Source of the DNA: Acidimicrobiales bacterium
GTDB taxonomy: Bacteria; Actinomycetota; Acidimicrobiia; Acidimicrobiales; MedAcidi-G1
Length of the DNA: 64,000 bases
Assembly (NCBI GenBank): GCA_014237715.1
Contig: JAAZZG010000005.1
Coordinates: 94,391-158,390, forward strand
Direction: 5' to 3'
Shown: piece by piece, positions 25,423 through 32,572 of the stretch
How positions within the stretch are numbered: position 1 is the stretch's first letter
Layout of the letters: the number at the start of each line of letters is the position of its first letter
Program-made: the position numbers and the translations under genes
The notes under the pieces: model-generated
The model's database searches: none
What the model was told of the DNA's origin: nothing
What the model saw: the letters and a program-made list of their open reading frames with translations, nothing else

Positions 25423-25447
25423 AGGGTCAGAGTAGGTTCGGCGACCG
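25423..25447. promoter_or_regulatory. Interlocked divergent leaderless promoters
   Basis: The 25 bases between udgB and the phosphatase gene hold TACTCT on the minus strand (6 nt from its GTG) and TAGGTT on the plus strand (9 nt from its ATG). The two hexamers share the TA at 25433-25434, so RNA polymerase cannot open both at once. Confidence 0.6.
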
Positions 25448-26083
25448 ATGCCCCCCACCCTCGTGCTCTACGTCCGACACGGACGCACCCCAACCACCGG
25501 CGCCCGCCTCCCCGGCCGCGCCCCCGGTCTACACCTGTCCGACGAAGGCCATGCCCAGGCCGAGGCCGTGGCGGCCGCCATCGCCGGGCGCGACGGAACC
25601 GGACAGCAGGTGGCCGCCGTGTACGCCTCGCCCATGGAACGAACCCGGGAGACCGCGGCACCCATCGCCCGGGCCCTCGGCCTACGGGTCCGCACGGCAC
25701 CGGGCCTCAACGAGTGCGACTTCGGCCGCTGGACCGGTCGACGCCTCAAGGACCTCATGAAGCTCAAGGCGTGGGCCACCGTCCAACGCCAACCGTCGGC
25801 CTTCCGTTTTCCGAGCGGCGAGTCGTTCGCCGAGATGCAGGCCCGTATCACCGGTCAGGTGGCCGACCTGGTGGCCCGCCATCCCGGCGAGACCATCGTC
25901 TGCGTCTCGCACGCCGATCCCATCAAGGCGGCCCTCGCCCAAGCCGTCGGTACCCCACTAGACCTCTTCCAGCGGCTGGTCGTAGGACCGTGCTCGGTCA
26001 GCGCCGTGCTGCACACCAAGGAGCGACCCGTCGTTTTAACCATCAACACCACCGGCGACCTGAAAGGCCTGACGCCATCATGA
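25448..26083 (+). CDS. Histidine phosphatase, MSMEG_4193 family
   Basis: The 211-residue protein has the RHG motif (LYVRHGRTPTTG), the second catalytic His in VSHADPIKAAL, and the GRWTGRRLKDL segment typical of the phosphomutase-like MSMEG_4193 group. In many Actinobacteria this gene is followed by DUF3090 and SCO1664-type genes, as here, and the trio is often near mycothiol ligase mshC; no mshC is in this window. Substrate unknown. The start follows TAGGTT by 9 nt. Confidence 0.88.
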   Translation: MPPTLVLYVRHGRTPTTGARLPGRAPGLHLSDEGHAQAEAVAAAIAGRDGTGQQVAAVYASPMERTRETAAPIARALGLRVRTAPGLNECDFGRWTGRRLKDLMKLKAWATVQRQPSAFRFPSGESFAEMQARITGQVADLVARHPGETIVCVSHADPIKAALAQAVGTPLDLFQRLVVGPCSVSAVLHTKERPVVLTINTTGDLKGLTPS

Positions 26084-26202
26084 GCGGCTCGGTCAGGAAC
26101 GCCTCTCGCGCTGCCCCCGGGCTCGATGTAGCCGAGTGCACCGACGCCCGGATCCCGGCCAGCACCTTCCAACTGCGCGCCGACGACCCCACCGACTCGT
26201 AG
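26080..26202 (+). CDS. Possible 40-residue protein between MSMEG_4193 and DUF3090 genes
   Basis: An ATG overlaps the stop of the phosphatase gene (ATGA) and opens 40 codons that end at a TAG. About 34 of 39 later codons end in G or C, as in real genes of this window. The product (beginning MSGSVRNASRAAP, ending RADDPTDS) has no recognisable domain. Its stop codon is the first three bases of the TAGGTT box of the next gene. It fills an otherwise empty 128-base gap. It may be a small coupled protein or chance. Confidence 0.4.
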   Translation: MSGSVRNASRAAPGLDVAECTDARIPASTFQLRADDPTDS

Positions 26203-26205
26203 GTT
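26200..26205 (+). promoter_or_regulatory. Leaderless-type -10 box of the DUF3090 gene
   Basis: TAGGTT is 6 nt before the GTG of the DUF3090 gene. Confidence 0.5.
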
Positions 26206-26211
26206 CGAACC

Positions 26212-26712
26212 GTGGGACGACCGGAGATCAACTGGGACGACACCGACGGGTTCACCGCCGGCGTCGTCGGGCCCCAGGGGCGTCGGGTGTTCTTCCTTCA
26301 GGCCCGACGTTCCGGTCAGGTCGTGTCGCTCAAGGTGGAAAAGCAGCAGGTGGCCGGTCTGGCCGAATTTCTCGACGGGCTGATGGGCGACCTCCCTCCG
26401 ACCGACGAGCGGACCCTCGAAGTGATAGATGCCAACGTCCGCTTCGAGGATCCCGGCGAGGCCGACTGGGTGGTGGGCAGTCTGGGCATCACCTACCAAC
26501 AGTCCACCGACCGTCTGGTACTGATCGCCGAAGAGTTGCTGCGCGACGAGGACGAACTCCCCGCTCAGGCCCGGTTCCCCATGCGTCGCGAGATGGTGGC
26601 CTGCTTCATCGACCGGGCCCGCCTGCTGGTCGCCGCCGGCCGACCCCCGTGCGACTGGTGCGGCGCCCCGCTGGAGCCCTCGGCCGCCGGCTGGTGCCCC
26701 TGTGTCAACTAA
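26212..26712 (+). CDS. DUF3090 family protein
   Basis: The 166-residue protein fits the actinobacterial DUF3090 family: an all-beta N-terminal part (RRVFFLQARRSGQVVSLKV), a helical middle (QQVAGLAEFLDGLM), FPMRREMVACFIDRARLLV, and a C-terminal cysteine cluster CDWCGAPLEPSAAGWCPC that could bind a metal. Function is unknown. It starts with GTG in a leaderless context and overlaps the next gene by 11 bases, which supports a shared function with the SCO1664-type protein. Confidence 0.88.
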   Translation: MGRPEINWDDTDGFTAGVVGPQGRRVFFLQARRSGQVVSLKVEKQQVAGLAEFLDGLMGDLPPTDERTLEVIDANVRFEDPGEADWVVGSLGITYQQSTDRLVLIAEELLRDEDELPAQARFPMRREMVACFIDRARLLVAAGRPPCDWCGAPLEPSAAGWCPCVN

Positions 26713-27520
26713 GTCGCCGGCTGAGAGTTCCGCCACCTCGCCAACCACCCCAGGTGCTCCCGATAATCCGGCAGACCCGGTCGACCCGTTCCGTCGGCGA
26801 GGCCCGCTCGACGACCAGATGGCCGTCGAAGTGCTGAGCAACGGCGGCATCGAGATCCTGGGACGGATGCCGTGGACGTCCAACGCCACCTTTCTGGTCG
26901 ACGTGACCCATCCGGCGACCGGTCCGGACCCTTTCCTGCAGGGCGTCTACAAGCCGGGGCGGGGCGAACAGCCGCTCCACGACTTCCCCCCAGGGCTCTA
27001 CCGGCGGGAGGCCGCGGCGTGGGAACTGACCGCCCAGTTGGGCTGGGGGCTCATCCCGCCCACCGTGGTTCGTGAGGGACCACATGGTGAAGGCTCAGTC
27101 CAGTTGTACGTGCCGTGCGACTACGAACAGCACTACTTCACCGTGCGCGATAACCCGGCCCATGCCGACGCCCTCATGCGACTCGCAGCCTGGGATCTGG
27201 TGGCCAACAACACCGACCGTAAGGGCGGCCACGTACTGGCTGGCGACGACGGGAAGTTGTGGGCCATCGACAACGCCCTGTGCTTCCACCACCAGTTCAA
27301 GGTCCGGACGGTGATCTGGGACTTCGCCGGACACGCCCTGGCCGACGACCTGGTGGCCGACCTTCGACGCCTTACAGAGGACGGGCTCTCGACGACACTG
27401 GCCGACCTCCTAGACCCGTTCGAACGCGACGCCGTGCTGACGCGGGCCGACGCGGTGGCCGCCGGCGGCGAGCTTCCCTCGGACCCAAGCGGACGCCGGG
27501 TTCCCTGGCCGCTGGTCTGA
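26702..27520 (+). CDS. SCO1664 family protein with a kinase-like fold
   Basis: The 272-residue protein matches the SCO1664 group, distantly like PI3/PI4 kinases and HipA. It has a Pro/Ser-rich N-tail, the ATP-lysine strand FLQGVYKPGRGEQPL, the catalytic-loop-like DLVANNTDRKGGHVL, and the metal-binding-like LWAIDNALCFH. The reaction is unknown. It overlaps DUF3090 and completes the conserved trio. The GTG start lies inside the DUF3090 coding region. Confidence 0.87.
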   Translation: MSTKSPAESSATSPTTPGAPDNPADPVDPFRRRGPLDDQMAVEVLSNGGIEILGRMPWTSNATFLVDVTHPATGPDPFLQGVYKPGRGEQPLHDFPPGLYRREAAAWELTAQLGWGLIPPTVVREGPHGEGSVQLYVPCDYEQHYFTVRDNPAHADALMRLAAWDLVANNTDRKGGHVLAGDDGKLWAIDNALCFHHQFKVRTVIWDFAGHALADDLVADLRRLTEDGLSTTLADLLDPFERDAVLTRADAVAAGGELPSDPSGRRVPWPLV

Positions 27521-27543
27521 CGGATCGCCCGTTACCCAACAAT

Positions 27544-28563
27544 ATGACCGACCTCGATCGACTGCTCCTCGAGGGCGACCTCGACGGCCTGCTCCGGCTC
27601 GTCGACGACGCCTGCGACGACGGCGACTGGGACACTCTCGAACAGATCGCCACCCGATCCCGCCCGGCCGTGGAGCGGGGCCATCAACTATGGCCGGCCG
27701 CCGACCATGCCGAACACCGGCTAGCGCTACAGGCCCCGGGGTCGTTCGCAGCAGCGGCCGTGGTCCGCGACGCCACCACCTTCGGGGTGGCACCCCTGGC
27801 TGAAGTAGCCGCGTCGTCACATACCTGGGCCGACCTGGAGCCCCATCTGGCCAACGCCGGGACACGCCGCGCCGTGGTGGCTCACGAGCGGGTGGCCCGC
27901 GGCGAGGACCTCCGTGGCCTCCAACTCGACGACGACCCGGTGGGGCTTCCGCTGCAGCTGGCCTGCTGGGAACCGGCCACCGACGGGCCGACCATTGGCC
28001 CCTACGGCGTCGACGACCCGGTGCCGCCTGCCGGGCTGCTCGCTCCGGTCGCCCAGGTTCCCAATCCCAAGGTCAACGAATCCATTGCGGGCGCCGAGGC
28101 CGACGCGGCCCGCACCGCCCTCCGGGACCTCGTCTCGACATGGACCGAACAGTCGCGGGGCACAGCGACGGCCGTCGCTGTGTGTGGGACCGGGCCACAG
28201 GCCGCGGCCAGTGCCGGGCGGTCCATCGACGCTGGCCACATCAGCATCCGAGCACTTGCCTCCGACGAGGCAATCGGGCTGCTGGCCTGGGCCGGCGCCT
28301 CAGGCGGTGCCCACGGGCGACGCAGAGGGGCGGCTCGGGGTCGATTCGAAGCTTGGTGGTGTGCCGCGGCCCTCGTCGGGCTGGACGGGCCCGGGGATGA
28401 TTGGCCACCAGATCCCGACACCCTCGGCAATGCGTTAGCCGACCTGAGATGGTGGCGTTGGGACAGCGCTCTGCGTCCTGCCGGTTGGTTCCTGGGGATC
28501 GCCGTCGACGACCCGTTAGACGGCCTGGCCTGGGCGCTCGCCGCGAGCGACCGCCCGTCCTGA
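27544..28563 (+). CDS. Protein of unknown function downstream of the SCO1664 gene
   Basis: The 339-residue acidic, Ala/Asp-rich protein starts MTDLDRLLLEGDLDGLL. It has no membrane segment or signal peptide. The first 60 residues look helical; the centre has a VNESIAGAEADAART segment and a possible beta-rich domain with the C-terminal GWFLGIAVDDPLDGLAWALA. I recognise no family. It lies 23 bases after the trio and is probably co-transcribed, which makes it a candidate fourth member. Confidence 0.72.
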   Translation: MTDLDRLLLEGDLDGLLRLVDDACDDGDWDTLEQIATRSRPAVERGHQLWPAADHAEHRLALQAPGSFAAAAVVRDATTFGVAPLAEVAASSHTWADLEPHLANAGTRRAVVAHERVARGEDLRGLQLDDDPVGLPLQLACWEPATDGPTIGPYGVDDPVPPAGLLAPVAQVPNPKVNESIAGAEADAARTALRDLVSTWTEQSRGTATAVAVCGTGPQAAASAGRSIDAGHISIRALASDEAIGLLAWAGASGGAHGRRRGAARGRFEAWWCAAALVGLDGPGDDWPPDPDTLGNALADLRWWRWDSALRPAGWFLGIAVDDPLDGLAWALAASDRPS

Positions 28564-28602
28564 GATCTGGGCCTGAGGTCTGAGCCCGAGAAACGGGCCT
28601 GG

Positions 28603-28640
28603 CCTGGGCTGGGCTGGGCTGGGCTGGGCCAGAGCCCAGC
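28603..28640. terminator. G-quadruplex tract plus hairpin between convergent genes
   Basis: Five GGG runs spaced by CT form a perfect G-quadruplex motif on the plus strand (28606-28628). Its last part also pairs with the following GCCCAGC to make a 7-pair hairpin with a CAGA loop (28623-28640). It ends two convergent transcription units. Confidence 0.6.
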
Positions 28641-28643
28641 GGT

Positions 28644-29612
28644 TCAGCCTCGGGCCTGCAGGGCCTCGATCAGCTTGGGCAGCACCTTGTGCACGTCGCC
28701 CACGATGCCGAGGTCGGCGACGCCGAAGATCGGCGCCTCCTCGTCCTTGTTGATGGCGATGATGTTCGCCGAGCCCTTCATGCCGACCAGGTGCTGCGTG
28801 GCTCCGGAGATTCCACACGCCACATAGACCGTCGGCTTCACGACCTTGCCAGTCTGACCGACCTGGTACGAATACGGGACCCACCCTGCGTCCACCACGG
28901 CACGTGATGCACCCGGGGCGCCCTTTACCAGCTTGGCCAGAGCCTCGATCATCTCGTACTTCTCGGCCTCGCCCAGCCCACGGCCACCGGAGACGACCAC
29001 GGCCGCCTCGTCCAGCTTCGGACCCGACGTCTCCTCGACAAAGCGCTCCTTGACGACGGCGGCACCGGTGCCACCGAGTTCTCCGACTGCGAGGTCCGAC
29101 ACCGCGGCGGGCGCGCCGCCGGACTCCTCAGCGACGAACGACTTAGGTCGCACGAGGAAGATGGCCAGTCCGGTGTCGGTGAAACCGGTCAGTACGTCGG
29201 TGGTCCCGCCGAACACGGGCTCGCTACCCACCAGACGGTCACCGTTGGCGATCAGGTCGACCACGTTGGTCAGCACCGGGCGGTCCACCTTGGCCGACAG
29301 GCGGCCGGCCACGTCACGGCCGTCGTAGGAGGTGGTGGCCAGTAGCACGTCGGGGCCATTCCCGGCCTCCAGCGCACCGGCGATGGCCGAGGCGACACGT
29401 GCACCCGGCAGCGCACCGTCGGCATCACCCACGGTGTGGACAGTGGTGGCGCCGTGCGCACCGAGCTGGCCGGCCACGGCCGAACCGTCGCCCGCCATGA
29501 CCACCTCGACGGAATCGGCCAGCGTGCGGGCTTTGGTCAGCAGTTCCAACGTCGATGCGGTGGCTCCGGCCTCCGTGGCCTCACCGAACACCCAGATCTT
29601 TGAGATTCCCAT
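28644..29612 (-). CDS. etfA: Electron transfer flavoprotein alpha subunit
   Basis: The 322-residue subunit carries the FAD domain: [38 protein letters not shown], and [19 protein letters not shown] with the following [10 protein letters not shown]. With EtfB it passes electrons from acyl-CoA dehydrogenases to the quinone pool. AGGAGG precedes the ATG and only 9 bases separate it from etfB. No ETF-quinone oxidoreductase is in the window. Confidence 0.97.
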   Translation of the reverse strand: MGISKIWVFGEATEAGATASTLELLTKARTLADSVEVVMAGDGSAVAGQLGAHGATTVHTVGDADGALPGARVASAIAGALEAGNGPDVLLATTSYDGRDVAGRLSAKVDRPVLTNVVDLIANGDRLVGSEPVFGGTTDVLTGFTDTGLAIFLVRPKSFVAEESGGAPAAVSDLAVGELGGTGAAVVKERFVEETSGPKLDEAAVVVSGGRGLGEAEKYEMIEALAKLVKGAPGASRAVVDAGWVPYSYQVGQTGKVVKPTVYVACGISGATQHLVGMKGSANIIAINKDEEAPIFGVADLGIVGDVHKVLPKLIEALQARG

Positions 29613-29621
29613 GATCGCCTC

Positions 29622-30401
29622 CTACAGAACTTTGAGGTCATCCAGGAACGCCAGGATGCGTTCGTGGGCGTCGCCCTCGTCGACGATGACCTCGCCGGCC
29701 TCCCGGGCGGGAGCCTCGGTGATGGTCGTGATCTCCTGGCGGGCACCAGCCCAGCCCACGGTGGCCGGGTCGATGCCCAGGCCAGCCAGGTCGAGCTCGT
29801 CAACCGGCTTATTTTTGGCTGCCATGATCCCCTTGAACGAGGGGTAGCGGGGCTCAACAACACCGGCGGTCACCGAGACCACGGCGGGAAGCGGGCACTC
29901 AACCTGGTCGAAACCGGCCTCGGTCTGACGCTTCACAGTGGCCACACCGTCGGCGACCTCAATCTCCTTGCCAAAGGTGACCGACGGAAGGCCCATCAAC
30001 TCGGCGATCTGCACGGGCACGGTGCCTGTATAGCCGTCGCTGGACTCGGTGGCCGTCAGGATCAGGTCGGGCTCGCAGCGGGCGATCGCCGCAGCCAGCA
30101 CCTTGGCCGTCGAGAGGGCATCGGAACCCGCCAGGGCTTCGTCGCTGACCAACACGGCGCTCTCGGCGCCCATGGCCAGGGCGGTCCGCAGACCGCTCAC
30201 CTCATTGTTAGGGGCCATGGAGACGAGCCTCACCTCGCCACCGCCGGCGGCGTCCACCAACTGCAGGCCCATCTCGACGCCGTAGGAGTCCGACTCATCC
30301 AAGATGAGCTTGACGTCCCGCTTCAGGGTTCTGGTTTCAGGATCCAGCACACCCGGGTCTGCCGGATCGGGGATCTGCTTGACACATACGACGACGATCA
30401 T
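29622..30401 (-). CDS. etfB: Electron transfer flavoprotein beta subunit
   Basis: The 259-residue subunit starts MIVVVCVKQIPDPAD, has the AMP-binding region (LTATESSDGYTGTVPVQIAE), and the recognition-loop-like segment ending LPAVVSVTAGVVEPRYPS. It forms the FAD/AMP heterodimer with EtfA. The ATG has no ribosome site but CAGACT lies 7 nt before it, so a leaderless start is possible. Confidence 0.97.
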   Translation of the reverse strand: MIVVVCVKQIPDPADPGVLDPETRTLKRDVKLILDESDSYGVEMGLQLVDAAGGGEVRLVSMAPNNEVSGLRTALAMGAESAVLVSDEALAGSDALSTAKVLAAAIARCEPDLILTATESSDGYTGTVPVQIAELMGLPSVTFGKEIEVADGVATVKRQTEAGFDQVECPLPAVVSVTAGVVEPRYPSFKGIMAAKNKPVDELDLAGLGIDPATVGWAGARQEITTITEAPAREAGEVIVDEGDAHERILAFLDDLKVL

Positions 30402-30512
30402 GGGTCCGAGTCTGCCTTACGACGAAGGGAACGGGACCAACCGCGGCTGGGGATTTCGCGACGGTCGTCGGTCACCGGCGGGCCTGCCTCCGAGCGGGTC
30501 TCGGAGGCGCCG

Positions 30513-30518
30513 TAGGGT
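30513..30518 (+). promoter_or_regulatory. Leaderless-type -10 box of a small ORF
   Basis: TAGGGT stands 7 nt before a GTG that opens the 55-codon ORF. The arrangement equals that of verified-looking genes in the window. Confidence 0.35.
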
Positions 30519-30525
30519 CGTCGCC

Positions 30526-30693
30526 GTGAGCGACAACGAACCATCAGCAGCCAGCCCTCCCCGACCGCTCTCCAATCAGTCGAGGCGGGGTTTCCGCCAC
30601 GCCTCGACAGTAGACCCGGCAGTCCCTCCCTCGAGCCTCATCGATCTCGTTTTCCTGCCCCTCATGGGCGCCAGCGGCGAGACGGTCTCGTGA
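30526..30693 (+). CDS. Possible 55-residue protein upstream of the lipid kinase
   Basis: The ORF begins MSDNEPSAASPPRPLSN and ends with a hydrophobic stretch LIDLVFLPLMGASG. It follows a TAGGGT box by 7 nt, which is its main support. No domain is recognised. Codon third positions are less G/C-biased than in the large genes. It ends 67 bases before the kinase start, so it may be a short leader peptide, a remnant, or chance. Confidence 0.3.
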   Translation: MSDNEPSAASPPRPLSNQSRRGFRHASTVDPAVPPSSLIDLVFLPLMGASGETVS

Positions 30694-30760
30694 TGCGGTA
30701 CCCCATCACCCATCTTCTCGAGACTTGCCGCTTCCCGGCGAGCGGAGCCGGGTGCCGACC

Positions 30761-31756
30761 ATGAAGCTGCTGCTGATCGTCAACCCGTCAGCATCGTCGG
30801 TCACGGCTCGGACCCGGATCGTCATTCAGAAGGCGCTGTCAGCCGACCACCGCCTGGAGGTGGCCGCCACCACCCGTCGAGGCCACGCCACCCGCCTGGC
30901 CCAGAGTGCGGCCAACGACGGCATCGACGTGGTCGCCGTGCTGGGCGGTGATGGCACCCTCAACGAAGCAGCCAACGGGCTGGTCGGGACCGAGACCGCG
31001 CTGGCCGCGCTGCCCGGCGGTTCCACCAACGTGTTCGCCCGGACACTCGGCCTGCCCGACGATCCTGTGGAGGCAACCGGCGCGCTGCTGGATGCCATCG
31101 ATGCGGCGGCTATCCGTCGGGTCGGTCTGGGTTCGGTGAACGACCGCCACTTCCTGTTCCACGCCGGGATCGGGTTCGACGCCGCAGTGGTTGAACAGGT
31201 GGAACGCCGGGGAGGACTGCTCAAGCGGTTTGCCGGCCATCCGCTCTACATCGCCGCCGCCATCGATACTTGGATCCGCCACTACGACCACCGGCGGCCC
31301 GCCTTCCGGGTGACCTTCCCCACCGACGTCGACCCGGCGACCGGCCAATCGGCCGGCGGGGCATCTGATGGGGGCCCGGGGATCCCCGGCGTGTTCGCGG
31401 CCTGCCTCAATACCGACCCCTACACGTATCTGGGTACCCGGGGGCTCTCACTGGCACCGGCCGCCACCCTAGAGAGCCCCCTCTCGGTGGCCACCTTCCG
31501 GAACCTCTCAGCGGTCACGCTGGCCACCACCTTGGCCGCCGCCGTCGGCCTCCAATCGGCCAGGCGCCCCCGGTCGGGTGGTAGGGCCGGTCTTGAGGTG
31601 CGTGACGGCGTCGAGTTGGCCGAGGTGGTCGCGTCGCGTCCCCTGCCTTGGCAGGTGGACGGCGACCACGTCGGCGAGGCCGAGAGATTGGTGGTTCGCC
31701 ACCACCCGGACGTCATGGATCTGGTAGTTCCGCTGGCCTCGCCCGCATTTTCCTAG
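30761..31756 (+). CDS. Diacylglycerol/sphingosine-type lipid kinase family protein
   Basis: The 331-residue protein has the DAGK catalytic core: nucleotide loop VLGGDGTLNEAANGL, PGGSTNVFARTLGLP, and the C-terminal VDGDHVGEAE segment of the second domain. YegS/DgkB-like enzymes phosphorylate diacylglycerol or related lipids at the membrane. The ATG giving MKLLLIVNPSAS is chosen by family fit. It converges on a glycerophosphodiester phosphodiesterase gene; both concern phospholipid turnover. Confidence 0.9.
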   Translation: MKLLLIVNPSASSVTARTRIVIQKALSADHRLEVAATTRRGHATRLAQSAANDGIDVVAVLGGDGTLNEAANGLVGTETALAALPGGSTNVFARTLGLPDDPVEATGALLDAIDAAAIRRVGLGSVNDRHFLFHAGIGFDAAVVEQVERRGGLLKRFAGHPLYIAAAIDTWIRHYDHRRPAFRVTFPTDVDPATGQSAGGASDGGPGIPGVFAACLNTDPYTYLGTRGLSLAPAATLESPLSVATFRNLSAVTLATTLAAAVGLQSARRPRSGGRAGLEVRDGVELAEVVASRPLPWQVDGDHVGEAERLVVRHHPDVMDLVVPLASPAFS

Positions 31757-31795
31757 GACGACCGTATGAAGACGGGCTTGGGACAAGGGGTTCGG

Positions 31796-32530
31796 TCAGC
31801 CGTCGACCCAGGTGCCGTCTCGCCGACCGTCGATGACCGCCCGGGCCAACCCGGGGCGGTTGGTCACGATGCCGTCGACCCCCCAGTCGATCAGTTCGGC
31901 CATCCGTCCCGGATCGTCGACCGTCCACACCAGTACGGTCAAGCCACGATCTTGGGAGGCCGACACCAGATGCTCGTCGACCAGTTCGTCCCACGGATTC
32001 ACCGACCCGTGCCCGTGGGCTGCCGTGCGGTCCAGCATCAGGTCGGTCCCGTGACGCTCGGCCACGATCCACGCGGTGGGCAGTGACGGATCGGTGGCCC
32101 GGATCCGGTCCACCGCCGTGATGTCGAACGACGACACCAGCAATTGCTTGGGCGACCGATAGGCGACAGCCAGACCGGCCACCGCCTCGCACACCATGGC
32201 CGCTGCATCATGGTCCGGGTCGCCGGGAAGGTTCTTCACCTCGACGTTGACGCCCATCCCCTCGCAGGCCTCGAAGGCCTCGGCCAGGTTCGGGACGTGG
32301 TCCGGCGCATCGGCGGCCCGCACCTCGCGCACGAGGCGGCCGTCGGCGAAATGGGCGTCGTGGTGGACCATCAACACGTCGTCGGCCGAGAGCCGCACGT
32401 CGAGTTCGACCCAGTCGGCACCCTGTACCCGGGCCTCGACGAAGGCCTCCGCTGTGTTCTCGATCCGATCGTGTGACGCACCGCGGTGGGCCACCACCAG
32501 CGGTCGCCCATCGGGCCGTTCGGGTCTCAC
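31796..32530 (-). CDS. Glycerophosphodiester phosphodiesterase
   Basis: The 244-residue TIM-barrel enzyme hydrolyses glycerophosphodiesters to glycerol-3-phosphate and an alcohol. It has AHRGASHDRIENTAEAF, the second His/Glu-Asp set WVELDVRLSADDVLMVHHD, and the ending WGVDGIVTNRP. A GTG start is preferred because TAGGGT lies 8 nt before it; an in-frame GTG eight codons upstream is possible. No signal peptide is seen, so it acts in the cytoplasm. Confidence 0.9.
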   Translation of the reverse strand: MRPERPDGRPLVVAHRGASHDRIENTAEAFVEARVQGADWVELDVRLSADDVLMVHHDAHFADGRLVREVRAADAPDHVPNLAEAFEACEGMGVNVEVKNLPGDPDHDAAAMVCEAVAGLAVAYRSPKQLLVSSFDITAVDRIRATDPSLPTAWIVAERHGTDLMLDRTAAHGHGSVNPWDELVDEHLVSASQDRGLTVLVWTVDDPGRMAELIDWGVDGIVTNRPGLARAVIDGRRDGTWVDG

Positions 32531-32538
32531 GAGCAACG

Positions 32539-32544
32539 ACCCTA
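32539..32544 (-). promoter_or_regulatory. Leaderless-type -10 box of the phosphodiesterase gene
   Basis: TAGGGT on the minus strand stands 8 nt before the GTG used here and decides that start over the upstream one. Confidence 0.45.
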
Positions 32545-32572
32545 GGTCGCCCACTTCACCCTGGCGGCCCCA

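Larger units (their letters stand above)
30402..30760. other. Spacer between etfB and the lipid-kinase gene
   Basis: This 359-base stretch holds the etfB promoter region (CAGACT at 30409-30414, minus strand) and a leaderless-looking 55-codon ORF on the plus strand. The rest shows no gene-like codon bias. Confidence 0.4.
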
